Assembly: GCA_964455935.1 (NCBI GenBank)
Contig: CAYVZU010000019.1
Coordinates: 1-41,472, forward strand
Direction of reading: 5' to 3'
From: CAYVZU01 sp964455935
Lineage (GTDB): Bacteria > Fibrobacterota > CAYVZU01
DNA: 41,472 bases
Each line of letters opens with the position of its first letter. Positions within the stretch are counted from its first letter, which is position 1. The position numbers and the translations under genes were made by a program. Below, one piece after another: positions 1-8,013 of the stretch. The notes beneath the pieces were generated by a model. The model had not been told where the DNA came from. It was given only the letters and a program-made list of their open reading frames with translations, and searched no databases.

Positions 1-1741
1 CCGATTCCATCATGCCAAGGGCCTGCGCAATGGCCACTGCGGTGTTCTTGTGGTCGCCCGTAATCATGACCGCCTTGATCCCCGCAGTCCTGCATTCGGC
101 AACCGCCGCGCGCGCCTCATCGCGGGGAGGATCGATCATGGCCATAAATCCGGCAAAGACCAGGTCCTTCTCCAATGCCTCGGCCGTGTACACGGAAAAT
201 CCTGGATCAAGTTCCCGGTAGGCGATCCCCAGAACACGCATGGCCCTGGAGCTTAGGTCGTTGTTGACCTCCAGAAGACGTTTTCGTGTCTCAGGATCCA
301 GGACAACGATCTTTCCCTGACTGCGAATTCCGGTGCAAAGCGCCAGAAGCATGTCCGGGGCGCCTTTGGTGAAGGCGATCAACCTGTCTTGGGAACGGCG
401 AACAACCGTCATACGTTTTCGCTCGGAATCGAAGGGCACCTCTTCGACAAAGGCAAATGACGTCTCCAGTTCGGACTTGCGAAGGCCGGCTTTGGCGGCC
501 GCCGTCAGAAGCGCCGCTTCAGTCGGGTCGCCCACAATACGGGTCTTGTCCACTTCCTCAATCAGCTCGGCGCCATTGCAGAGCACGCCGCCTTGCAGGC
601 ACCACGCAAGGTCCTCATCGTTCTGAGGAGGCGCTGCCTGACCATCCTTTTTGAAGTCGCCTTTGGCCGCGTATCCGACCCCGGTGACTTCGTATAGTTG
701 ATCGCCGGCAAAGACCCGTTGTACCGTCATTTCATTGCGGGTCAGTGTTCCGGTTTTATCCGAGCAGATCACGGTAGCCCCGCCCAAGGTCTCGACGGAA
801 GGCAGGCGACGGATCAGCGCGTGGCGCTTCACCATCCGCTGCACGCCCAAAGCCAGGGCAATGGTCACAACCGCCGGCAATCCTTCGGGGATGGCTGCAA
901 CCGCAAGACTTACGGCCGTTAGAAACGTATCGAACAGCGTTCCTCCGCGGAGGATCTGCATGCCAAAGACCAGTGTTACCAGACCAAAGCACGCGTAGAC
1001 CAGGAATTTCCCGAACTGCTCCAGCTTTTTTTGAAGCGGGGTCGAATCCAGTCCCACCTCTTGAATCATCCCCGCGATTTTCCCCAGCTCCGTGGTCATC
1101 CCGGTGCCGGTGAGAAGAACGCGGCCGCGGCCCGAAACGATGGCCGTGCCCATATAAACCATATTGTGGCGCTCGGCCAGGGGAATCTCGTCCCGCTCGA
1201 TTGGTTTGGGGTCTTTGGCCACGGGAACGGACTCGCCCGTAAGACTGGCCTCCTGCGTGCTGAAATTGGCCGTGGTCCAGACAATCCTTCCATCGGCAGG
1301 CACATGGTCCCCGGCTTCCAGTTCGACCAAATCGCCGGGCACGAGCAGCGCCGATACAACATTTTGTTTGCTTCCGCCGCGGATGATCTTGGTCATGGGG
1401 CTGGCCAGCTTGCGGAGTGCTGCCAGGGATTTTTCGGCCTTGAATTCCTGAATGAACCCAAGACAGGAATTGAGCAGCACGATCACGATAATGGCAATCG
1501 CATCGACCCATTCCTCCAGGAAGCCCGAGATCAGCGCCGCGGCCACCAGCACCCAAACGATAAAATCGTTGAACTGCTCCAGAAACAGCTTCCAGGCCGG
1601 CATTCCCTTCTTTTCCTGAAGCTGATTGGGCCCGTGCCGGGCCAGCCGGTCCCTGGCCTCGCCTTCGGAAAGACCGGTTTCCATGTTGCTCGACAATTCG
1701 GCTTCAAGCTCTTTGAGATTGAGTTTCCAGACTTTCTCCAC
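1..1741 (-). CDS. Cation-transporting P-type ATPase, P2 (calcium-pump-like), 3' end outside window
   Basis: This is an inner-membrane pump that couples ATP hydrolysis to cation export, most likely Ca2+. The 580 codons present show the N-terminal cation-ATPase segment, the TGES actuator motif (168-171), the PEGLPAV motif in M4 (285-291), the phosphorylation motif CSDKTGTLT with Asp328, a KGAP nucleotide-binding motif, and the start of the MITGD hinge region just before the window edge. Family members have about 880-900 residues, so roughly a third, including M5-M10, lies outside. The start is GTG at 1741: an in-frame TGA lies two codons upstream and GAGGTG sits 4 bases before it. PEGLPAV plus the N-terminal domain fit SERCA/PMR1-like pumps; the exact ion cannot be decided because M5 and M6 are missing. 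Confidence 0.93.
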   Translation of the reverse strand, partial: MEKVWKLNLKELEAELSSNMETGLSEGEARDRLARHGPNQLQEKKGMPAWKLFLEQFNDFIVWVLVAAALISGFLEEWVDAIAIIVIVLLNSCLGFIQEFKAEKSLAALRKLASPMTKIIRGGSKQNVVSALLVPGDLVELEAGDHVPADGRIVWTTANFSTQEASLTGESVPVAKDPKPIERDEIPLAERHNMVYMGTAIVSGRGRVLLTGTGMTTELGKIAGMIQEVGLDSTPLQKKLEQFGKFLVYACFGLVTLVFGMQILRGGTLFDTFLTAVSLAVAAIPEGLPAVVTIALALGVQRMVKRHALIRRLPSVETLGGATVICSDKTGTLTRNEMTVQRVFAGDQLYEVTGVGYAAKGDFKKDGQAAPPQNDEDLAWCLQGGVLCNGAELIEEVDKTRIVGDPTEAALLTAAAKAGLRKSELETSFAFVEEVPFDSERKRMTVVRRSQDRLIAFTKGAPDMLLALCTGIRSQGKIVVLDPETRKRLLEVNNDLSSRAMRVLGIAYRELDPGFSVYTAEALEKDLVFAGFMAMIDPPRDEARAAVAECRTAGIKAVMITGDHKNTAVAIAQALGMMES

Positions 1742-1891
1742 GATTCACCTCGAATCAGTTTTGGTTTCAACTCTATCTATATCGGAGGCCCGGTCTTTTC
1801 ATGAACTTGGGTTGCGAAACCCTGGCCCGGAGCAGAAACATAGAAAATAGCAGACAGGAAACTCTATGGTTTTCACGACGGGAGCTTCGCT

Positions 1892-1921
1892 TTGTGCGAC
1901 ATGCTTTGAGATTGTATTTTG
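1892..1921 (+). promoter_or_regulatory. Predicted promoter of the DUF3332 gene
   Basis: TTGTGC (1892-1897) and TATTTTG (1915-1921) are separated by 17 bases, about 40 bases before the ATG at 1962. The same hexamer/heptamer combination recurs ahead of other genes in this window. This is a prediction from pattern only. Confidence 0.5.
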
Positions 1922-1961
1922 GTTTAACATAGGAATAAAATCATCAAACCAAGGAGGACTC

Positions 1962-2486
1962 ATGAAGGGTTTGAAGGTCATTGCGGTCTGCATTCTGATT
2001 GGCCTGCTGGCATTTGCGTCGATCGGCTGCTACGGCTCGTTTTCATTGACCAAAAAGGTTTATGACTGGAACGGCACAGTGGGCGACAAATACATCAATT
2101 CCGTGGTCATGTGGGTCCTTCTTATCGTGCCGGTATATCCGGCTTGCGGTTTCATTGATTTCTGGTTCCTAAACACTATTGAATTTTGGACTGGCAGCAA
2201 TCCAATGGCAATGAAGGCCGGCGAGAAAGATGTGAAGATCGTGAAATCCGGAGACAAGCAATACGAGGTCACCAAGTCCGCCGACCGCATCGACATTCGC
2301 GAAACCGTAGGCCCCGATGCCGGAAAGGCGATTTCATTGCAATTTGATCGCGTTGAGAGCGCCTGGTACCTAAATGACGGTCTTACGACCACCAAGATTG
2401 CCCAGTTCGATCTTAAGAACAATCAGCTCGTCAGTCTCTTTCACCCTAATGGCCAGGTAGAAACGCATCCAGTCATTGCGGATTAA
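1962..2486 (+). CDS. DUF3332 family lipoprotein
   Basis: This 174-residue protein has no known function. It begins with a lipoprotein signal peptide ending ASIGC, so it should be anchored to a membrane on the periplasmic side. The segments GCYGSFSLTKKVYDWNG and NTIEFWTGSNP are hallmarks of the DUF3332 family, which has a second hydrophobic stretch near residues 47-65 and a polar C-terminal half. The ATG at 1962 is chosen over upstream codons because AAGGAGG lies at 1951-1957 and the signal peptide starts there. It is a single-gene unit: its own promoter-like signal lies upstream and a strong terminator follows. Confidence 0.9.
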   Translation: MKGLKVIAVCILIGLLAFASIGCYGSFSLTKKVYDWNGTVGDKYINSVVMWVLLIVPVYPACGFIDFWFLNTIEFWTGSNPMAMKAGEKDVKIVKSGDKQYEVTKSADRIDIRETVGPDAGKAISLQFDRVESAWYLNDGLTTTKIAQFDLKNNQLVSLFHPNGQVETHPVIAD

Positions 2487-2516
2487 CCGTTTCCATCCAT
2501 AGACTTTAGACCTCGT

Positions 2517-2550
2517 GGGCGGGCGCCAAAGGGCGTCCGCCCTTCTTTTT
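2517..2550 (+). terminator. Rho-independent terminator after DUF3332 gene
   Basis: An 11-bp GC-only stem (GGGCGGGCGCC paired with GGCGTCCGCCC, one G-T wobble) closes a 4-base loop and is followed by TTCTTTTT. It lies about 30 bases after the stop codon. Confidence 0.9.
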
Positions 2551-2653
2551 ATTCCTGGCACATTCGTTGCGCATAAACAGAGACCGGGCGGGCACGGTTC
2601 CAGTGAATGATTCCACCGGCATTCTGATTCAAAAATTATCGGCAAATACCGCA

Positions 2654-3691
2654 ATGAGCAATCCCTTTGCGCGTCAGGTCTGGGTAACGGTTGGAATCGT
2701 AGGCCTGGCCGCGTTCCTCGGCTACACGGTTGTCCGACTTGCGGACATTCTGCTGCTGGTCTTTGCGGCCATTCTATTTGGGATTTTTCTCAATGGCCCA
2801 TCCGCCTGGCTTGTGCGCAGAACCCGCCTTAAGCGCGGATTTGCCGTTCTCATTGTGCTTGCGATACTACTGGTCCTGCTGGCCGGATTTGTTATGCTGG
2901 TTGGATCCACCATTGCAGACCAGGTGAAAAATCTTGGGGAGCAGTTTCCCAAAGCCATCGAGGACCTTCGGGCTTATCTTCAAGCGCGTAATTGGGGCCG
3001 GGTCGTTCTATCCAGAGCGTTCCCGGCGGGATCCACCATGTCCCTGTCGTCGTGGGTGGCCCGGCTCACCGGCGCGTTTAATTCCGTTCTAGCCGCTGTG
3101 GGGAGCGTCTTTTTCATGGTTATACTGGGTGTTTATCTGGCCATGAACCCAATGGCCTATATCGACAATCTGGCTGGTCTCTTGCCGCGGGAAAGAAGAG
3201 AACCCTTCAAAGCGTTCCTGCGCCGGGTTGGCGAAGCTCTGGGACGATGGATCCTTGGCACGCTCCTTTCGATGGTGATCGTGGGAACGCTCATCACGAT
3301 TCTCACAAGTATTGGGGGGTTGCCCCTCCCCTTTGCCCTGGGTTTCCTTGCCGGGCTTCTTGAGTTCATCCCCTACATCGGGCCGTGGATTTCCGCCATT
3401 CCAGCCATTCTTCTGGCCTTCACAATCTCTCCGGCCAAGGTTGTATACGCGGCGGTTATCTATTTCGTGGTCCAGAATCTGGAAGGCTATCTCATCACAC
3501 CAGTGGTCCAGTCGCGGGTGGCGTCCATGCCCCCCGCCTTGCTGATCGCCGCCCAAATTATTATGGGCTACTGGGCCGGAATCCTGGGGGTTCTGTTGGC
3601 CACCCCCCTTGCGGTTGCGCTCATCATCCTAATCCAGCAGACTCATGACCGGGATTTCTTTCGCGAGCGCGTTGGGATCATTGGGCAATAG
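2654..3691 (+). CDS. AI-2E family transporter (PerM/YdiK-like permease)
   Basis: This polytopic inner-membrane protein belongs to the AI-2E exporter/PerM family, named for quorum-signal export but with members that move other substrates. The order is typical: two N-terminal helices, a basic loop (RRTRLKRG), a third helix, an amphipathic domain with the VxNLxEQFPKAIEDL pattern, then a block of helices with PLPFALGFLAGLLEFIPYIGP and the QNLEGYLITPVVQ signature near the C-terminus. The ATG at 2654 gives 345 residues. TTG at 2567 and GTG at 2603 are in-frame alternatives, but none has a clear ribosome binding site and 2567 is only 17 bases after the preceding terminator. Substrate is unknown. Confidence 0.88.
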   Translation: MSNPFARQVWVTVGIVGLAAFLGYTVVRLADILLLVFAAILFGIFLNGPSAWLVRRTRLKRGFAVLIVLAILLVLLAGFVMLVGSTIADQVKNLGEQFPKAIEDLRAYLQARNWGRVVLSRAFPAGSTMSLSSWVARLTGAFNSVLAAVGSVFFMVILGVYLAMNPMAYIDNLAGLLPRERREPFKAFLRRVGEALGRWILGTLLSMVIVGTLITILTSIGGLPLPFALGFLAGLLEFIPYIGPWISAIPAILLAFTISPAKVVYAAVIYFVVQNLEGYLITPVVQSRVASMPPALLIAAQIIMGYWAGILGVLLATPLAVALIILIQQTHDRDFFRERVGIIGQ

Positions 3692-3806
3692 AAAACCATG
3701 ACGGCCTTTCCTGGGAATCATTACGGGGCCATTCTTTCTCATTTTCTGCAATCCCGCCCTCAAGCCAGTCCTGAACGTGCCGATAAGGTATTAGAGGGGG
3801 TATTCT

Positions 3807-3980
3807 ATGAACGTGGAAAATATCGCCGCTTCGTCGATCCGTGAAGTCAATCAAATCCTCAAAGACGCTCAGAAAGCCAATCTCGAGCAGTCAGAAAAAT
3901 TGATGAAGGCTACAGTCGCCACGGTCGTCAAAAGCGCCAGCCTGGAAGGGGTTGGCCAAAACGTCGATATAACGGCCTAG
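3807..3980 (+). CDS. Small helical protein, 57 residues, unknown function
   Basis: A short open frame starts at an ATG preceded by AGAGGGGG at 3794-3800 and ends with TAG at 3978. The product is almost wholly predicted helix with alternating Lys, Gln, Glu and Ala (for example EVNQILKDAQKANLEQSEKL), has no signal peptide and ends VGQNVDITA. The pattern of a short helical body followed by a small hydrophobic-polar tail is reminiscent of YjfB-type small proteins, but I cannot assign it to that family. It stands alone between the AI-2E permease and the next gene. Codon use looks like real coding sequence and the ribosome binding site is good. Confidence 0.55.
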   Translation: MNVENIAASSIREVNQILKDAQKANLEQSEKLMKATVATVVKSASLEGVGQNVDITA

Positions 3981-4182
3981 CCAGCCCGGGTCCGCCCTCT
4001 ATCTTCATCCATATTTCGTTCCCGGACATGCATTCCTTTTGTCAACGCGGGCGCATTCCACTGCGTGCCTCTGTATTTCCATTCGATACTCCAGTATATT
4101 AGTTTCAAAGAACGGCCCTCTCCTGAGCTTTGCCCGAAAACTGATCCAAGGGGGCGCCCCAAAAAACTCCGCGGGAGGTTTC

Positions 4183-4671
4183 ATGAAAAAGTTGGCGATT
4201 TTGTCTGCTGCAGTTTTGGCCTGCGCGGGCCTGCTGTGGGCCGGCGTTGATCTGCATATCAATGTCAACCTGGGTGAACCCGATATCGTTTTTGAAGAGC
4301 GGCCGGCCGTGGTTCTGGCCGCCCCCGGCATTTATGTGATTCCCGACTACCCCGAAGAGGTCTTTTTCGTTGGCGGCTTTTATTGGGTTGTGCGCGGAGA
4401 CCGCTGGTACCGCTCCGCGGGGCCGCGCTCCCGCTGGGTTCTTGTCGAGCGCCGGCATGTTCCTTCCAAGATTATCAGAGTGCCGCGCGGGAAATACAAG
4501 CACTGGCATCCGGCCAAGGTGCACAAAGAAGAGCACGCCGAAGTGCTTGTTGGGGATAAAGGCACAAAGGTCGTGGTTCAGGAACATTCGAGCGGCGGCG
4601 TGATCGTGCAGGAGCATAAGAGCAAGAAAAAGCACGACCATGACGACCATGACAAAAAGTACAAGCACTGA
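4183..4671 (+). CDS. Secreted small protein with aromatic-rich core and His/Lys-rich tail
   Basis: The 162-residue product has a clear Sec signal peptide (MKKLAILSAAVLACAGLLWA). The mature part contains a Tyr/Trp-rich segment (about residues 45-90: DYPEEVFFVGGFYWVVRGDRWYRS) of the type found in small periplasmic proteins of many proteobacteria and related groups, usually annotated only as hypothetical. The last 20 residues are mostly Lys, His and Asp (KKKHDHDDHDKKYKH), which suggests metal binding, but that is inference from composition. The ATG at 4183 follows GGGAGG and opens directly into the signal peptide. A terminator follows at once, so it is probably monocistronic. Confidence 0.8.
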   Translation: MKKLAILSAAVLACAGLLWAGVDLHINVNLGEPDIVFEERPAVVLAAPGIYVIPDYPEEVFFVGGFYWVVRGDRWYRSAGPRSRWVLVERRHVPSKIIRVPRGKYKHWHPAKVHKEEHAEVLVGDKGTKVVVQEHSSGGVIVQEHKSKKKHDHDDHDKKYKH

Positions 4672-4695
4672 TTGCGTTCGCCATTTCGCAGCAAG

Positions 4696-4725
4696 AAAGG
4701 GCCCTCGACCGGGGGCCCTTTTTTT
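4696..4725 (+). terminator. Rho-independent terminator after the His-rich protein gene
   Basis: A perfect 9-bp stem (AAAGGGCCC with GGGCCCTTT) closes an 8-base loop and continues into an unbroken run of T. It begins 25 bases after the stop codon. Confidence 0.93.
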
Positions 4726-4749
4726 CTTCCGCTCCCGAAAGAAAAGGCA

Positions 4750-4780
4750 TTGTGCCATTTGAGGGGATTCGGCTATCTTG
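4750..4780 (+). promoter_or_regulatory. Predicted promoter of the secreted concanavalin-like protein
   Basis: TTGTGC (4750-4755) and TATCTTG (4774-4780) are 18 bases apart, right after the preceding terminator and 42 bases before the ATG at 4822. The GCTATCTTG string is identical to the one before the aminotransferase gene at 14105. Confidence 0.5.
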
Positions 4781-4821
4781 GGAGCACGCCAAAATCTGGC
4801 AAAACGCCCAAGGAGGAATCG

Positions 4822-6471
4822 ATGCTTCATCTCGCGAAAACAGCGCTTCTGCTGATATTCGTCTTTACTGCCGCATCCGGCCAGTATCACAAACGTGACG
4901 ACTTTCGGGATAGGAAAGACCAGTGGATCTGGGTCACCACCGGACCGGGGGCCAGCAGCGGTGTTATGAACGGCTGCGCCTATTTGACCCTGACCAATCC
5001 CGTAAGCACGCAGTATTGCAATACCGAACTGGTCAATCGCGACTCCGACCATCAGCTTTATGGAGCCCTCGAGATGCGCCTCCGGACAACAGCCATGAAA
5101 AACGGCACCCGGGGCTGGGGCTGGTGGGACCGCAACAAAAGCCAGGTCCCCACTGACTTTGATGTGGCCTGGGTCATGCAGAGCCAGGAATCGACGTTGC
5201 CCAACACCTGGTTTAAATGGGGCCACTGCAACGGCCCCGTGGCCGGGATTCAATGGTGGTCGCTCTGGCAGGGCTTTGATCCAACGCAGTGGCACACGTA
5301 CCGCATGGAATGGTCTCCCACGACCGCCTCGCTCTACATTGACGGAACGCTCTTCAAGACCGCGGCCAACTCGATTCCCAATGACGCCATGAGCCTTGAC
5401 ATCTGGGTCGATAATGGGATGATGAGTTATATCACCGGAGGCCTTCTTCCAGCGGGCCAAAGTTGGATTGGGACCAGCAGCATTCAGATCGACTATGTGG
5501 ACATGTACGCAACCGCGCCATCCGAGCATCATGACCCGGACGGCCCCATTCTGCTTTGGGAACGGCCCAATGCTTTTGCCCCCGGCGCTGTCCAAAGCCT
5601 TTGGAAAGAGTACTCGTTCAATGCTCCAGGAGGCCCGGTTGCCCTTGCCATTACGGCGCGGGCCGAGAGCTATGGCGACTGGAGCGATGACGATGACCTT
5701 CGGTTTCAGCTTGGTACGGAAGACTTGGGCTGGGACAGTCCGTCTTCCTTTAACGGCGCGGTCCAAAACGGCCTTTCCAGCACGCGCTCGATTGTTCGAA
5801 ACCTGCCGGCCGGGCCGCATACGCTGCGGGTCTTTTCCGATGCGACTCCCCTGCTATACGATGTAGTGGCCGTGGGGGCAGCCAATGGCGGAGTGATCAT
5901 GGATAGCCTTTACGACCAGGTTTCGACCGGCGGCGCCCAGGCCCTGTGGAAGGAAATCCGCTTTTCGACCGGGGCGGGCGAGGCCGCAATCCTGGTTTCG
6001 GCAAGCGCCGGGACCGGAGACGCAATGCGAGTGTTTCTGGATGGCGAGGATCCCAACTGGGCTCTGTCGGGCGAAGCGCTCCAGGACGATGCGAAAACAC
6101 TAGTCATCAGAAAGACACTCGCGGCAGGCAGCCATAATCTGCGGATCATGGCCGGCGGAACGGTATTTCTTCATCGCGTCATCATCTACGGGGTGTCCCA
6201 ATCCGAGATTGCTTCGTATTCCGAATCGAACATACCGGGCGGCCTTGCCGTCACATCGGCAAAGCCGGGCGTGCTAACGGTCCGCTTGCCCAATTTTCAG
6301 GCCAAAGCGTCCTGTTCATTGTATGATATGCGCGGGAAAGAAATGAGCCGGATGGAGTTTCCTGGGAGCCCAATGGTTCTTGACACCCGCTTCCATCCCA
6401 AAGGAATCTATATTTTAAAGATCCGCATTCCCGGCCAAACCTTTGCGAAGGCCGTTTTCGCGGGCCAATAG
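4822..6471 (+). CDS. Secreted protein with concanavalin-like (GH16/LamG-type) domain and T9SS-like C-terminal domain
   Basis: The 549-residue product starts with a signal peptide (to about residue 20, ASGQ). Residues 25-235 look like a concanavalin-type beta sandwich: a DDF start, HQLYGALEMRLRTTAMKNGTRG, a WHTYRMEWSPTTASLYIDG core and a closing IQIDYVDMYA strand. This layout is shared by GH16 enzymes and non-catalytic LamG/DUF1080 domains; I do not see the GH16 ExDxxE catalytic motif, so binding rather than cleavage of a polysaccharide is as likely. Two repeated beta-rich modules follow (about 245-350 and 355-455; both contain the ALWKE/SLWKE pattern and a hydrophobic VVAVG or VIIYG strand). 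The last 80 residues end GIYILKIRIPGQTFAKAVF, resembling a type A sorting domain. The start follows AAGGAGG. Confidence 0.8.
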   Translation: MLHLAKTALLLIFVFTAASGQYHKRDDFRDRKDQWIWVTTGPGASSGVMNGCAYLTLTNPVSTQYCNTELVNRDSDHQLYGALEMRLRTTAMKNGTRGWGWWDRNKSQVPTDFDVAWVMQSQESTLPNTWFKWGHCNGPVAGIQWWSLWQGFDPTQWHTYRMEWSPTTASLYIDGTLFKTAANSIPNDAMSLDIWVDNGMMSYITGGLLPAGQSWIGTSSIQIDYVDMYATAPSEHHDPDGPILLWERPNAFAPGAVQSLWKEYSFNAPGGPVALAITARAESYGDWSDDDDLRFQLGTEDLGWDSPSSFNGAVQNGLSSTRSIVRNLPAGPHTLRVFSDATPLLYDVVAVGAANGGVIMDSLYDQVSTGGAQALWKEIRFSTGAGEAAILVSASAGTGDAMRVFLDGEDPNWALSGEALQDDAKTLVIRKTLAAGSHNLRIMAGGTVFLHRVIIYGVSQSEIASYSESNIPGGLAVTSAKPGVLTVRLPNFQAKASCSLYDMRGKEMSRMEFPGSPMVLDTRFHPKGIYILKIRIPGQTFAKAVFAGQ

Positions 6472-6498
6472 ACAGGCCGGGGCGCGGGCCATGGATGA

Positions 6499-6936
6499 AT
6501 GCCCGCAGGGGGGGCCATAATCACTGCCCTCAGAAACCGGAAGGGCTTCACGGCCATGGAAATGGTCGTCTCGCTCTTCGTGATGATTATAATCGTTATC
6601 ATAGCGGCCGTGGCCCAGGCCCGCTATATCCGGACGGCGCAAAGGATAACCCTGGAACACGACTTGCGGGCCTTCGCCGAAATCCAATCGGCCGAATTCA
6701 ATTCCACAGGACGATTCGCCGGACGCAAAGGCCAGACGATCACGCATGATATGAGCGCTGCGGACTTCCGGTTGTTCGGATTCCGGCCGTCGCGCGATGT
6801 GACGATTACAGTGGTATCGGGCGGCCCGCTCGATCCGTTTAATCCGCAACGCTCCTGCATCGTGCAGGCCCGTCATAGAAAGCTGAAGACAGTACTCGAA
6901 TACAATCTGACCACCAACCAATTAGTGGAGATGTAA
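6499..6936 (+). CDS. Type IV pilin-like prepilin protein
   Basis: The N-terminus RNRKG|FTAMEMVVSLFVMII is a textbook prepilin-peptidase site: Gly16 at -1, Phe17 at +1 and Glu21 at +5, followed by a long hydrophobic helix. The 145-residue length fits a minor pilin or pseudopilin. The C-terminal part has few cysteines (one) and no recognisable subfamily. The leader of 16 residues is longer than the usual 6-10, so a start further downstream may be used, but no in-frame ATG lies between 6499 and the cleavage site. The gene follows the secreted protein by 27 bases and is 4 bases before the HAMP protein, so the three may be co-transcribed. Confidence 0.78.
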   Translation: MPAGGAIITALRNRKGFTAMEMVVSLFVMIIIVIIAAVAQARYIRTAQRITLEHDLRAFAEIQSAEFNSTGRFAGRKGQTITHDMSAADFRLFGFRPSRDVTITVVSGGPLDPFNPQRSCIVQARHRKLKTVLEYNLTTNQLVEM

Positions 6937-6940
6937 CGCA

Positions 6941-7531
6941 ATGGAACCGACCCGGAGAAAGCTGAGGAATTTTCTCATTCACCGGCAGTTGCAATTCAAG
7001 CTAATTTTCACCAGCGCGCTTTACATGCTCATTGTTTGCGTGATAACCATGGGCGTAGTGCAATTTCCATTGGTTTACGACATGGTTTTTATGTCGGACA
7101 TCAACATTCAATACCGTGCGGCGGAGGTCTTTTTGCTGGTGGCCAACCGGCTGATTCCCGCCATGATCTGCGTATTTCTTCTGTTCTTTCTGCACCAGGT
7201 GATCGTAACGCACCATATGTGCGGCCCCTTGATCAATTTCGCCCGAACCTTTGAAAAGGTCGGTCAGGGAGATCTGACGCGAAAGGTGCGGCTGCGAAGG
7301 CATGATTACCTGCACAAGGAAAGCGCAGGCATCAACCGGATGGTCGACAGCTTATCCCAACTTTTATTGGGCATCCAAGCCGAGAGCGTCAATCTTCGAT
7401 TGGCTGTGGAAGGGGCCGTCACATCGATGCGCGCCGTCGATAATGCTTCCGTGCAGGAGCACATGGGCAAAATCGAAAACCGAATGCGGCAGCTCGAAAC
7501 CAGGCTGGCCGAATTCAAACTTCCGGCGTAG
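6941..7531 (+). CDS. Membrane protein with two transmembrane helices and a HAMP domain
   Basis: The 196-residue protein has helix 1 near 18-42, a short external loop, helix 2 near 63-88, then a HAMP-type segment (about 88-145: GPLINFARTFEKVGQGDLTRKVRLRRHDYLHK, continuing INRMVDSLSQ) and a coiled-coil end. It has no kinase, cyclase or methyl-accepting domain, so it cannot itself produce an output; it may be a signalling adaptor. Such short HAMP proteins are often annotated as chemotaxis-like. It starts 4 bases after the pilin-like gene, which suggests that the two work together, for example in sensing through or controlling a pilus-like structure. That link is inference from position. Confidence 0.75.
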   Translation: MEPTRRKLRNFLIHRQLQFKLIFTSALYMLIVCVITMGVVQFPLVYDMVFMSDINIQYRAAEVFLLVANRLIPAMICVFLLFFLHQVIVTHHMCGPLINFARTFEKVGQGDLTRKVRLRRHDYLHKESAGINRMVDSLSQLLLGIQAESVNLRLAVEGAVTSMRAVDNASVQEHMGKIENRMRQLETRLAEFKLPA

Positions 7532-7565
7532 AACGCATGACAATTGGCCGGCAAGGCCGCTGGAT

Positions 7566-8001
7566 TCATGCCTTATTAATCCTGCTATCCTGTCCAGTTC
7601 TTGCCTTTCCGGCCCCAAGACTACCAGCCTCCGGCACAGGCCGGTTCCATCCGCGGGTGGCCGCCCCCATCAGGATTCCCGGTTTTGGATCGAGGCATAC
7701 GGCCAATGTATTGCCGCCCGACCAAACGGCTCCAAGCCGGACTTTGTGGCCCGGTTTGCGCAGCCCTTTCACCGCTTGCGCCCCGATTCTTCCTTCGAGC
7801 GTCCGCCCCCCCCCGAACCATGGCCGATGTTGGCCAATCATTCAGAAAGCGCTTGCGGGAGTCAAGGATAATCCCATGCATTTCGCCAAGCGAAGGAAAC
7901 CCCTCATTGGCCAATGCAAGCGCGGGCGCAAGCACTTCGGCCAGCGGCATGGTCCCGAATTTGTCCAGAACCGGAATCCGATTCCTGACTTCAAGAGGCT
8001 G
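7566..8001 (-). pseudogene. Gamma-glutamyltranspeptidase pseudogene (5' truncated, internal deletion, frameshift)
   Basis: Read on the minus strand, 8001-7816 encodes VLDKFGTMPLAEVLAPALAL followed by ANEGFP and RKRFLNDWPTSAM, matching the family segment around LDKYGTMPL of bacterial gamma-glutamyltranspeptidase. At a run of nine G (plus-strand C at 7806-7814) the frame shifts, and the next frame encodes GLRKPGHKVRLGAVWSGGNT then LAVCLDPKPGILMGAA, matching the C-terminal end of the same family. About 300 residues between these segments, including the catalytic threonine and the region before it, are missing, and the N-terminus is missing. The 5' end stops about 12 bases from the 249-bp repeat at 8014. 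It cannot give an active enzyme. Confidence 0.8.
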
Positions 8002-8013
8002 GGACTATACCTG

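Noticed and set aside
1..1741. Apparent lack of a long open frame, suggesting a broken ATPase gene
   Set aside because: The frame is open from GTG 1741 to the window edge without a stop; only the 3' end is missing.
4105..5820. 571-residue open frame on the minus strand
   Set aside because: It runs antisense across two genes with signal peptides and good ribosome binding sites and crosses a terminator; it has no family features.
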